21,609 bases of DNA from JACCXJ01 sp052387115 (GTDB taxonomy: Bacteria > Pseudomonadota > Gammaproteobacteria > JACCXJ01), in assembly GCA_052387115.1 (NCBI GenBank), contig JBQTJM010000169.1, positions 1-21,609 on the forward strand. Direction: 5' to 3'. The position numbers were made by a program, and so were the translations under genes. The notes beneath the pieces were generated by a model, which was not told the origin of the DNA, did not search any database, and was given only the letters and a program-made list of their open reading frames with translations. Below, in pieces: positions 12,306-20,192 of the stretch (position 1 is the first letter of the stretch; each line of letters opens with the position of its first letter).

Positions 12306-14789
12306 ATGCCAGCCCTCCAGCACTCGTTCAAGACCTTGAGGCGCGAATGGCGCTCGGGTGAGCTCCGGCTCATCGCGGCGGCGCTCATCGTCGCCGTCGC
12401 GGCCGTGAGCGCCGTGACGCTCTTCACTGATCGAGTGCGCCAGGCCATGGTGCTGCGCGCCAACACCTTGCTCGCGGCCGATCTGGCCCTCGATTCGTCG
12501 TTCCCGATCGCCCGGCCTTACCACGAGGAGGCCCGGCGCCTGGGGCTCGAGACGGCACAGACCTTATCGTTTCGCAGCATGCTGGTGGTCGGGGAGCGCA
12601 TGCAGCTCGTCGAGGTCAAGGCGGTGGAGGGGGACTATCCCCTGCGCGGCCGGCTGGCCGTGGGTAGAGACCCCTTCGCCGCCCCCGTGCCGACCGATGC
12701 CGTGCCCGAGCCGGGCATAGCGTGGGCAGATGCGCAGCTCGCCCAGGTCTTGAAGCTCGCCCCCGGGCAGGGGATCACCCTGGGAGACGCGACCTTGGCC
12801 GTCGGCCCGGTGCTCCTCTACGAGCCGGACCGGGGTGGGGAGGCCTTCCATATCGCCCCGAGGCTGCTCATGAACGGCGCGGATGTCCCGGCCACCGGGC
12901 TCATCGCGCCGGGGAGCCGGGTGAGTTATCGACTGCTCGTGGCCGGCGAGCCCCGGGCCATCGCCGACTACCGCGGCTTCGTCGAAGCACGCGCGAACGA
13001 GGCGGTCGAGCTCGTGAGCGTGCGCGACGCCCGACCGGCGCTGCGCGTGACGCTCGAGCGCGGTGAGCAGTACCTGAGGCTCACGGCGCTCGCGAGCCTG
13101 TTCCTCGCCGGCATCGCGATCGCCATGGCCGCGCGCCGCTTCGCGACCCGGCACCTGGACCACTGCGCGATCCTGCGCACCCTCGGCGCGACCCAGGGCT
13201 TTATCCTGCGGGTCTATGCCCTGTGCCTCTTGTGGCTCGGGCTCCTCACCAGCGCGCTCGGCTGTCTCGTGGGCGCCGGCGCCCAGTTCGTGCTCGCCCG
13301 GCTCCTGACCGGGCTCGTCGAGGGCGACCTGCCGGCCCCATCCTGGACGCCGCTCGCCATCGGTACGGTCACGGGCCTCACCGCGCTCATCGGTTTCGCC
13401 CTGCCGCCGATCGCGCAACTCCGGCACACCCCGCCCGCGCGCGTGTTGCGGCGCGACCTCGGCGCCGGACATCCCCCCGCCCACCTCATCTACGTCGCTG
13501 CCATCGCCACCCTCCTGGTGCTCACGAGCTGGCATGCGCAGGAGCTGTGGCTCACGCTCTACGTCGTCGGCGGAAGCTTGGCGACCACGGCGGCCTTGGC
13601 CTTGTGTGGCTGGCTCCTGGTCTTGGGGCTGCGACCGCTATGCTGGCGCGTGGGGATCGCCTGGCGCTATGGGCTCGCCAACATCGCGCGGCGCGGGGCT
13701 GCCAGCGTCGCGCAGTCGGTGGCGCTCGGCCTCGGCATCATGGCCATCCTGCTGCTCACGGTGGTGCGCGGCGATCTCCTGGCGAACTGGCAGGCACGCC
13801 TGCCGCCCGACGCGCCCAACCACTTCGCGATCAACATCCAGCCGGCCGAGGTCGAGGCGGTACGCGCGTTCTTCGCCGAGCACGGCCGGCCCCGCCCCAC
13901 GCTCTACCCCATCGTGCACGGGCGATTGCGGGCCATAGGCGACCAGACGATCGAGGTCGAACGCTACGAGGACGAACGCGCCCGGCGCCTCGCGGGCCGG
14001 GAGTTCCACCTGACCTGGGCCGCAGAGCTGCCACACGACAACCGTGTGCTCGCGGGCCGCTGGTGGGGGAGCGGGGCGGCTGCGGAGCTCTCGGTCGAGA
14101 CCGAGCTGGCCGCGCTCCTCGGGATCCGGCTCGGCGACCGCCTGCGTTTCCAGGTCCTCGACCAAGACCTCGAGGGCACGGTCACGAGCCTGCGTAGCGT
14201 GTCGTGGGACTCGTTCAACCCCAACTTCTTCGTGATCGCGGCGCCCGGGATGCTCGATGCCTTTTCCGAGAGCTACATCACGAGCTTTTATCTCGGCCGC
14301 GAGCAAAAACCCTGGCTTTTCAATTTGGTGAAGCGATTCCCGAGCATCACCCTGCTCGATCTGGCGGCCCTCATGGACGAGATCCAGGCGATCATCGATC
14401 GCGTGGCCATGGCCGTCGAGTTCGTGTTCGGCTTCGCCCTCCTGTCCGGGCTACTGGTGCTGTTCGCCGCGGTACACGCGACGCTCGACGAGCGCCTGCG
14501 CGAGAGCGCCGTGTTGCGGACGCTCGGGGCCGGCCGCGGGGTGGTGGCACGCGGACTGGCCGCGGAGTTCCTGGCGCTCGGGGTGATCTCGGGCCTGCTG
14601 GCGGCGGTCGGGGCCTCGGGGATCGGTTTCCTACTCGCCCGCCACGTGTTCGACATCGCCTTCACGTTCAACCCCGCCCTCCTCGCCTACGGCATCGTGG
14701 GGGGTAGTCTCGGGGTCACGGCCTTCGGGCTCATCGCGACGCGGCCGGTATTGAACAGCGCCCCCCTCGAGACCCTGCGGCGGGTGTAA
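12306..14789 (+). CDS. YbbP-like ABC transporter permease (FtsX/MacB domains)
   Basis: An 827-residue inner-membrane protein. One membrane helix follows the N-terminal LRREWRSGELRLI segment (residues about 20-45), then comes a periplasmic domain. Three or four helices around 245-370 contain the first FtsX domain (AILRTLGATQGF), with further helices to about 500. A second periplasmic domain (about 500-700) is followed by the C-terminal FtsX domain with its ESAVLRTLGAGRGVV motif and closing helices. This two-FtsX, roughly 10-helix layout is that of YbbP, which pairs with the ATPase YbbA and is linked to lipid or lipoprotein handling. No ATPase gene is adjacent. The ATG at 12306 fits family N-termini; ATG at 12276 is an alternative. 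The 5' end was duplicated upstream. Confidence 0.88.
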   Translation: MPALQHSFKTLRREWRSGELRLIAAALIVAVAAVSAVTLFTDRVRQAMVLRANTLLAADLALDSSFPIARPYHEEARRLGLETAQTLSFRSMLVVGERMQLVEVKAVEGDYPLRGRLAVGRDPFAAPVPTDAVPEPGIAWADAQLAQVLKLAPGQGITLGDATLAVGPVLLYEPDRGGEAFHIAPRLLMNGADVPATGLIAPGSRVSYRLLVAGEPRAIADYRGFVEARANEAVELVSVRDARPALRVTLERGEQYLRLTALASLFLAGIAIAMAARRFATRHLDHCAILRTLGATQGFILRVYALCLLWLGLLTSALGCLVGAGAQFVLARLLTGLVEGDLPAPSWTPLAIGTVTGLTALIGFALPPIAQLRHTPPARVLRRDLGAGHPPAHLIYVAAIATLLVLTSWHAQELWLTLYVVGGSLATTAALALCGWLLVLGLRPLCWRVGIAWRYGLANIARRGAASVAQSVALGLGIMAILLLTVVRGDLLANWQARLPPDAPNHFAINIQPAEVEAVRAFFAEHGRPRPTLYPIVHGRLRAIGDQTIEVERYEDERARRLAGREFHLTWAAELPHDNRVLAGRWWGSGAAAELSVETELAALLGIRLGDRLRFQVLDQDLEGTVTSLRSVSWDSFNPNFFVIAAPGMLDAFSESYITSFYLGREQKPWLFNLVKRFPSITLLDLAALMDEIQAIIDRVAMAVEFVFGFALLSGLLVLFAAVHATLDERLRESAVLRTLGAGRGVVARGLAAEFLALGVISGLLAAVGASGIGFLLARHVFDIAFTFNPALLAYGIVGGSLGVTAFGLIATRPVLNSAPLETLRRV

Positions 14790-14806
14790 CCGCTATCCGC
14801 GGCAGG

Positions 14807-14845
14807 GGGCCGCACTCGTGCGCCCGTGCGAAGCACGTGCGGCCC
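14807..14845. terminator. Strong hairpin between convergent permease and haem lipoprotein genes
   Basis: GGGCCGCAC-TC-GTGC (14807-14821) pairs with GCACGTGCGGCCC (14833-14845), giving a 13-base-pair stem with a two-base bulge. It stands 17 bases past the permease stop codon. No T-tract follows on either strand, so it is a candidate mRNA end or bidirectional attenuator and not a textbook intrinsic terminator. Confidence 0.5.
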
Positions 14846-14929
14846 ACAGCCAGCCTCCTCGCACAAGTATCCGGCGCCTCCGAGATGTACGTACACGCGC
14901 GGGGCGGCGTCGACGCAGGCAGGCCCGGC

Positions 14930-16609
14930 CTACTTCGTCTTGGTACCCGACGGCCGCAGCTTACCGAGGTACAGTGCCACTCGCTCGGACACGTTCTCGA
15001 ACTCGCCGATCGCCTCGGCGCTGTTCGCGCCGCCCGCGCCGAGGAAGCTCATGTCGGCCCCGCCCTGCTGCGCGTTGCCGTGGCACCCCTGGCAGCCGCC
15101 CATGTCGAAGCCCTGGCCCTGGTAGGTCAGGTTCGTGCCCAGCGTGGTGCCGGCCGGCCCGGTGCCCAGCGGGGTGTAGTCCGGCGGCCCGGTGTTGCTG
15201 CCGGGCGGGTTGTAGGCCGCCCTGTTGCCCACGAAGCTCTGGAAGAAGGCGTTGGACTCGATCGTGTTGTTGGCCAGGAAGAAGTCCGGCAGGTCGCCCT
15301 TCGCGTTCGCGTAGTCGACCGGCGTACCCTGCACGCCGACCAGTTGGTAGTACTGCCAGACCGAGCTGGCGTTGGCCTGCTTGATCGCGGACTGTACGCA
15401 GCCGTTGACCGCCTGCACGTCGGCCGAGGGCAAGGTCGAGCCCTGGTTGGCGACGCGCTGGTAGTTCTGCACCTGGCCCACCGTGGCGGCCGGGCCGCCG
15501 TACACAGTGTTCACGAACCTCAGATTCGATGCGAGGTTGTCGACCTGCTCCCAGGTGGCGAACACGTAGGCCGGGAAGTCGACCGTCTTGTGGATGATGT
15601 GCAGCCCGACCAGCCCCCAGGTCTGGCCCGCGCCGTTGGAATAGCAGACGTTCGTGCCCGTGCCGGGCTGGTAGAACACCACCGGCGCGGTGAAGAAGTG
15701 CCCGCTCTTGGCCTCGGCGTCGGTCAGCACGCGCCAGGCGGCCTTGACGTGGATGGTGCCTTCCGAGCCGGCCCCGCCGCAGGGCAGGCAGTAGCCGGCC
15801 GTGGGCGAGGAGCTGACGACCTGCGCGCAGTTCTTGGGCTGGCTCTGCTGGCAGATGGCGCCATAGGTGGCGAGGTTCGACTTGTTTAGGGATTGGTATT
15901 TCTGCTGGTTGTCCGAGGTGAAGAGCTGGTTCGTGACGATGTAGTCGTAGTTGGCGCGGTTCACCTTGGCCTGGAACAGGATCTGGATCTTGCCGCTCGC
16001 ACCGGCCGGCTGGGCGAACATGTAGTCGAGGCCGAGCTGGCTGTTCTCATCCAGATTCGTGAAGACGTTGGGGTCCGTGTCGCCCTTGCCGCACGCTCCC
16101 GTGACGTTGGCGTAGACGTACGCGGGCGCCGCGTCGAAGCTGGCGCTCGGCTGGCCCGTGGCCGGGAACAGCTCATTCTTGTGCCGGTAGCTCTGCCACA
16201 CCGTCATCTGGGGCTGGGCGCTTCCGGGCTGGCCGAAGAAGGTGGCCGAGCCGTCCGGCGTGCCGCGCTTCCCGTTGCTGGCGTAGGACGAGGCCCAGTT
16301 GAGCGCGACGAAGTGCTGCCAGGCGAAGGTGGCGAGTTGCGTCTGCGTCGCCGGCAGCGTGCCACCATAGTCCGACGGGGGCGTGGAGTTGCCGAAGTCG
16401 GGCAGCACGCCGGTGCACTGCGCCGGGGCTGCGAGCGTTGCGCCGGGCGCGGGCGCGCCCGCAGCCGCCACTCCGGATGGGCCGCCACACGCCGCCAGCA
16501 GGAGCACGCTCGCCCGCGCGAGCATCCCGAGCGTGCCCGAGCGGCGTGTGCGCGTGGAGAACGAGCTGGTATGGTCGAGCGCCCGGCGGTTCGTGCGGTC
16601 TGCTTGCAT
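14930..16609 (-). CDS. Lipoprotein with a single haem c-binding motif, function unknown
   Basis: A 559-residue protein. A lipobox SVLLLAAC places the lipidated cysteine at residue 41, so it is anchored to a membrane facing the periplasm. A CQGCH haem c site lies at about 506-510, close to the C-terminus. A second cysteine pair, CLPC near 274-277, lacks the histidine and does not bind haem. Segments such as FAWQHFVALNW (near 95), AAWRVLTDAEA, GLVGLHIIHKT (near 332) and FATWEQVDN recur in a family annotated vaguely as cytochrome c-like. An aspartate-to-electron-carrier role is not deducible. The ATG at 16609 has GGGGAGG upstream; the signal has a long polar lead and M29 is another possible start. 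Confidence 0.75.
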   Translation of the reverse strand: MQADRTNRRALDHTSSFSTRTRRSGTLGMLARASVLLLAACGGPSGVAAAGAPAPGATLAAPAQCTGVLPDFGNSTPPSDYGGTLPATQTQLATFAWQHFVALNWASSYASNGKRGTPDGSATFFGQPGSAQPQMTVWQSYRHKNELFPATGQPSASFDAAPAYVYANVTGACGKGDTDPNVFTNLDENSQLGLDYMFAQPAGASGKIQILFQAKVNRANYDYIVTNQLFTSDNQQKYQSLNKSNLATYGAICQQSQPKNCAQVVSSSPTAGYCLPCGGAGSEGTIHVKAAWRVLTDAEAKSGHFFTAPVVFYQPGTGTNVCYSNGAGQTWGLVGLHIIHKTVDFPAYVFATWEQVDNLASNLRFVNTVYGGPAATVGQVQNYQRVANQGSTLPSADVQAVNGCVQSAIKQANASSVWQYYQLVGVQGTPVDYANAKGDLPDFFLANNTIESNAFFQSFVGNRAAYNPPGSNTGPPDYTPLGTGPAGTTLGTNLTYQGQGFDMGGCQGCHGNAQQGGADMSFLGAGGANSAEAIGEFENVSERVALYLGKLRPSGTKTK

Positions 16610-16822
16610 GGTGGCCTCCCCTCGGTGTTGCAGCTACACAATCAGTATTACACGCAGTAACGAATGCGCAAGTCCCGGTCTTTTCCAACCTGGTCTGGAC
16701 GTAGGGGGTGTTTCCAACGAGGACCGTTACGCTGGTTCTCGACGGCGCGGAGAGAGCGGCCCCGGAGCGTCCGATGCTGCTGTGGCTAGCCCCGTTCCTC
16801 GCTCCGCTCGGTCGAAGTTCCG

Positions 16823-17878
16823 TTATTCCAATTCTTCCCCGACCTGATTGAGCGCGGTCTCCAAGCGTGTCAGGATCTCGTCGGCCACCGGGCCGCTCTC
16901 CCAATTGCCGTCCTCGTCCAGCACCACCACCTCGGTCTTCTCGCCGATGCCGGTCAACTGCACCTCGTGCTCGGTGTCGTCGCCGCGCCAGAAGGCCAGG
17001 GACGATAGGAAACCCGCCTGCTCGGGGGCGGCACCCGGAGCCCCCGTGAAATCGACGAAATATACGCCGCGATCCCGATCCTCGTCGGCGACCGTGAAGC
17101 CGGCCTTGGCCAGCGCCTGACCGGTCAGATGCCAGGCCTCGGAAAAGTCCTCGGTGACACGCAGGTATTTCCTGCCTTCCCCGGCACTCACGAGCTCGGC
17201 CCGCCCGCCCGCGCCCGTTTGGCCGACACCGACGGCGGTGGGCGGCGGCGAACGTTCGGTCTCGCGTTCGGGCTCCTCCCCGGGATCTTCCTCGGGCTCC
17301 TCCTCGGATTCGGGTTCATCTTCGCGACCGCCGGCCGGGGTGCGCGTCGCATAGGATTGGGACTCGAATTCGGGATCGGGCTCGACTTCCGATGCCGGTT
17401 CGTCCTCTTCGAGCGGTGAGCTTCGCGCGGCGTCCTCGTCGGCAATGCGCTCGTCCCGATCCTCGTACGACCGGCGGTCGTCCGACCGGCTGTCGTCGAG
17501 CGCGGTGGTGTCGTCCGGCGTCGGGACGTCTTCCGGGGACTCCTCCGCAGGACTCGGCGGTGCTGCCGGGGCACGATACCGTTCTCCGCCCGAGTCACGC
17601 CCCGACCGTTCGCCGCCGCCGCGCCTGGCGATGCGTTCCTGGTAAGTCGAATAGCTGGCGGTACCCTTGGCGTCCACCTCCGGTACCGACAGAGAGTCCG
17701 AGATGGCATCGGAGGACAGGTCGGGGGGTATCTCGAGGTCCGGCAGGGACGCGCTCTTCTGGTACTCCTTGCTGCGGTCGGGCACGACATCGTCGAAGGT
17801 CGGGAACCAACTGCACCCGAGCATCGCAGACAGGCAAAGGCCCAGGATCAATCCACGCACCATGAGCCCACGCATCAT
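16823..17878 (-). CDS. bamC: Outer membrane assembly lipoprotein BamC (NlpB/DapX)
   Basis: A 351-residue lipoprotein. The lipobox LSAMLGC puts the lipid on cysteine 22. The unstructured leader with SLPDLEIPPDLSS (about 45-57) is the conserved BamD-binding type segment. Residues about 85-230 are low-complexity and strongly acidic (ESEEEPEEDPGEEPERE). Only the last 125 residues, from RKYLRVTEDFSEAW to the end, look like a helix-grip domain, where Escherichia coli BamC has two. It belongs to the beta-barrel assembly machine of the outer membrane. It lies 64 bases downstream of dapA on the same strand, the arrangement that gave the old name dapX. The ATG at 17878 is chosen because it precedes the signal peptide directly. 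Confidence 0.88.
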   Translation of the reverse strand: MMRGLMVRGLILGLCLSAMLGCSWFPTFDDVVPDRSKEYQKSASLPDLEIPPDLSSDAISDSLSVPEVDAKGTASYSTYQERIARRGGGERSGRDSGGERYRAPAAPPSPAEESPEDVPTPDDTTALDDSRSDDRRSYEDRDERIADEDAARSSPLEEDEPASEVEPDPEFESQSYATRTPAGGREDEPESEEEPEEDPGEEPERETERSPPPTAVGVGQTGAGGRAELVSAGEGRKYLRVTEDFSEAWHLTGQALAKAGFTVADEDRDRGVYFVDFTGAPGAAPEQAGFLSSLAFWRGDDTEHEVQLTGIGEKTEVVVLDEDGNWESGPVADEILTRLETALNQVGEELE

Positions 17879-17942
17879 AGGGTCTTGCCTCACGCTTGAC
17901 CTCACGTTCGGGCCCCGCTCGGGACCCTCGGAACAACTACGT

Positions 17943-18860
17943 TCAGGGACACGCGGATGCCTCCGCGGCGGCCACGGGGAGGTCCGCTTGCCGCAGGGCC
18001 TCCCGGACACGCGCATGACAGGCCTCGGTCAGCCACGTCAGGGGCAGTCGGATCCCGCGTCGGATAAGCCCCATCTCGTGGAGCGCCCATTTCGCCGGGA
18101 TGGGGTTGGACTCGGCGAACAGATCACGGTGCAGGCCGCGGAGCGGCGCATCGATGGACGCCGCCCGTGCCCGATCCCCCTTCGCGGCGGCGGCACACAT
18201 CTCGTGCATGGCCTTCGGGGCCACATTAGCGGTCACGGAGATCACCCCCTGCCCGCCCCGCAGGATGAACTCCATGGTGGTGGCATCGTCCCCGCTCAGG
18301 AGCCCGAAATCGGGCCCGCAGCGTTCCCGCAGGGCCTCGACGCGATCCAGGTCCCCGGTCGCCTCCTTGACAGCGACGATGTGCTTGACCCGTGACAGGC
18401 GCCCCACCGTCTCGGGCAGCATGTCGCAGGCCGTGCGGCCCGGGACGTTATACAGGATCTGGGGAATGGCCACCGCCTCGGCCACGGCCCGATGGTGCAG
18501 ATAAAGCCCCTCTTGCGTGGGCTTGTTGTAGTACGGAGTGACCAGCAGGCAGGCATCGGCACCGGCGGTGCGCGCGCAGGCGGTCAGGCGGATGGCCTCG
18601 GTGGTCGAGTTGGCGCCGGTGCCGGCGATCACCGGCACCCGCCTGCGGACTTGCCGGACGACCTGGCGGATCACCTCGCAGTGCTCCTCCTCGTTCAAGG
18701 TCGCGGACTCACCCGTGGTCCCGACGGCCACGATGCCGTCGCTGCCGTTCTCGATATGGAACTCGCAAAGCCCCCGGAGCCCATCCCAATCGATGGGTAC
18801 CTCCGCGCCCTGCCCGGTCTGCATCGGCGTGACCAGGGCCACGATACTGCCTCGAAACAT
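17943..18860 (-). CDS. dapA: 4-hydroxy-tetrahydrodipicolinate synthase
   Basis: A 305-residue TIM-barrel class I aldolase with all key residues. The pyruvate Schiff-base lysine is K165 in VAVKEATGD, the catalytic tyrosine is Y137 in LYNVPGRT, and the threonine pair 48-49 sits in GTTGESATL. It condenses pyruvate with aspartate semialdehyde, the first committed step to diaminopimelate and lysine, in the cytoplasm. It starts at ATG 18860 and heads the dapA-bamC operon. A well-spaced promoter lies 36 to 64 bases upstream of the start codon. Confidence 0.97.
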   Translation of the reverse strand: MFRGSIVALVTPMQTGQGAEVPIDWDGLRGLCEFHIENGSDGIVAVGTTGESATLNEEEHCEVIRQVVRQVRRRVPVIAGTGANSTTEAIRLTACARTAGADACLLVTPYYNKPTQEGLYLHHRAVAEAVAIPQILYNVPGRTACDMLPETVGRLSRVKHIVAVKEATGDLDRVEALRERCGPDFGLLSGDDATTMEFILRGGQGVISVTANVAPKAMHEMCAAAAKGDRARAASIDAPLRGLHRDLFAESNPIPAKWALHEMGLIRRGIRLPLTWLTEACHARVREALRQADLPVAAAEASACP

Positions 18861-18895
18861 GGATCGCGTCTCTCAACGCCCGTAGTCGACCGGGC

Positions 18896-18924
18896 ATAGT
18901 ACGTGCCCGCCCCGCACTTGACAA
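18896..18924 (-). promoter_or_regulatory. Sigma70-like promoter of dapA-bamC
   Basis: On the minus strand, TTGTCA (18924-18919) and TACTAT (18901-18896) are separated by exactly 17 bases, each differing from consensus at one or two positions. Transcription would start near 18889, leaving a leader of about 29 bases. The plus strand carries TTGACA over the same bases (18918-18923), but without a matching -10 box downstream. Confidence 0.65.
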
Positions 18925-18993
18925 GGACGGTCCCCACCGCTTTCTCCCGCCCACCCGGCGCCTCCGCCTGGCGGATCCCGGCACGATTTCAGG

Positions 18994-18999
18994 TATACT
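18994..18999 (+). promoter_or_regulatory. Candidate -10 box upstream of gcvR
   Basis: TATACT at 18994-18999 stands 37 bases before the gcvR start codon in a GC-rich region, at the right place for a promoter. No good -35 box is found 16-18 bases upstream, so it would need an activator or a weak extended element. Confidence 0.35.
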
Positions 19000-19035
19000 T
19001 TCCGTTCGCCTTTTGGCCCGGCGCCCGGACCCCGG

Positions 19036-19563
19036 ATGCAGAATCACTTCGTCATCTCCGCCCTCGGCAACAACCGCCCGGGGCTCGTCCACCAATTATC
19101 CAAGGCCGTCAAGGACTGCGGCTGCAACATCCTCGACAGCCGCATGGCGGTCCTGGGCGGCGAGTTCGCCGTGATCCTGCTGCTCGCCGGCACGTGGGAT
19201 GCGATCGCCAAGATCGAGAGCATGATCCCGCGCCTCGAGGACAGCCTGGACCTCACGCTCATCTCGCGCCGCACCGAGATCCGCGAGAAGGTCGCCAACC
19301 TCATGCCCTACGCGGTCGAGGTGGTGGCGAGCGATCGGCCGGGCATCGTCCACGACATCGCGCAGTTCTTCTCGTCGCGGGACATCAACATCGAAGAGCT
19401 GTTCACCGGCAGCTACTCGGCCGCCCATACCGGGACCCCCATGTTCTCCCTGCATGTGACCATCAGCGTCCCGACCAACACCTCCATCGCGGCATTGCGC
19501 GGCGAGTTCATGGATCTCTGCGACCAGCTCAACCTGGATGCGGTCATGGAACCCGTCAAGTGA
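19036..19563 (+). CDS. gcvR: Glycine cleavage system transcriptional repressor GcvR
   Basis: A 175-residue protein made of two ACT domains: FVISALGNNRPGLVHQLSKAV at the N-terminus and VEVVASDRPGIVHDIAQFFSSRDINIEEL near 92-120. Both carry the D/N-R-P-G ligand loop typical of amino-acid sensing. In Escherichia coli GcvR binds GcvA and, relieved by glycine, controls the gcvTHP operon. As there, it is followed by bcp. No strong Shine-Dalgarno precedes the ATG at 19036. Whether the organism has GcvA cannot be seen from this window. Confidence 0.9.
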   Translation: MQNHFVISALGNNRPGLVHQLSKAVKDCGCNILDSRMAVLGGEFAVILLLAGTWDAIAKIESMIPRLEDSLDLTLISRRTEIREKVANLMPYAVEVVASDRPGIVHDIAQFFSSRDINIEELFTGSYSAAHTGTPMFSLHVTISVPTNTSIAALRGEFMDLCDQLNLDAVMEPVK

Positions 19564-19580
19564 GGCCGCTCTTTTCCATC

Positions 19581-19651
19581 CCTTCCCCCTGGAAGGGGGA
19601 AGGTAGGAACCCTAGCCCTCCCCCTGCTGGGCCGCCCCTGCTGGGGGAGGG
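19581..19651. repeat. Two adjacent perfect hairpins between gcvR and bcp
   Basis: CCTTCCCCCT (19581-19590) pairs perfectly with AGGGGGAAGG (19594-19603) over a three-base loop. CCCTCCCCC (19616-19624) pairs with GGGGGAGGG (19643-19651). The second contains a direct repeat of CCCCTGCTGGG. They resemble the paired palindromes of intergenic repeat families and could stabilise or terminate the gcvR message. No T-run follows. Confidence 0.6.
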
Positions 19652-19691
19652 AATATCCTACGTAGAGTGAAGCCCATATGAGCCCACCTGC

Positions 19692-20159
19692 ATGAGCCCG
19701 CCCGCGCTCGGCCATCCGGTGCCCGACTTCGAGCTGCCCGCGACCGGCGGGAAATCGATCCGGCTGTCCGCCCTCCGGGGCCAGGCCGTGGTCCTGTACT
19801 TCTACCCCAGGGACAGCACCCCGGGTTGCACCCTCGAAAGCCGGGACTTTCGCGACCAGTTGCCGGCGTTCGCGCGCGCCCGTGCCGTGGTCCTCGGCGT
19901 GTCGCGCGACGGGCTCGCCTCCCACGAGCGTTTCAAGGGTGCGGAGTGCCTGCCCTTCGAGCTCCTGTCCGACGAGGACGAGGCGCTGTGCCGCCAGTAC
20001 CATGTCCTCAAGGAAAAGAACCTATACGGCAGGAAGGTGATGGGGATAGAACGCAGCACCTTCCTCATCGATGGCGACGGCGTGTTGCGCCGGGAATGGC
20101 GCAAGGTGAAGGTGGAAGGCCACGTCGCCGAGGTGTTGCTCGCGCTCCAGACCCTGTAG
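19692..20159 (+). CDS. bcp: Thioredoxin-dependent peroxiredoxin, BCP/PrxQ type
   Basis: A 155-residue peroxiredoxin with the active site YPRDSTPGC, peroxidatic cysteine C46. The position five residues later, which is the resolving cysteine in Escherichia coli BCP, is serine or arginine here (CTLESRDFRD). Cysteines at 86 (GAEC) and 100 (EALC) remain. C86 falls where alpha3-type PrxQ proteins place their resolving cysteine, so a disulfide C46-C86 is likely. It reduces hydrogen and organic peroxides using thioredoxin in the cytoplasm. It lies downstream of gcvR and its stop is 33 bases before the next gene. Confidence 0.92.
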   Translation: MSPPALGHPVPDFELPATGGKSIRLSALRGQAVVLYFYPRDSTPGCTLESRDFRDQLPAFARARAVVLGVSRDGLASHERFKGAECLPFELLSDEDEALCRQYHVLKEKNLYGRKVMGIERSTFLIDGDGVLRREWRKVKVEGHVAEVLLALQTL

Positions 20160-20192
20160 GGAGCGCGGCTCCAGCCTGCAAAGCGCGCCTCG

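Noticed and set aside
14837..15889. 350-codon plus-strand open frame, plus 15893-16660
   Set aside because: Both are antisense to the haem lipoprotein gene, whose lipobox, haem motif and ribosome binding site are convincing.
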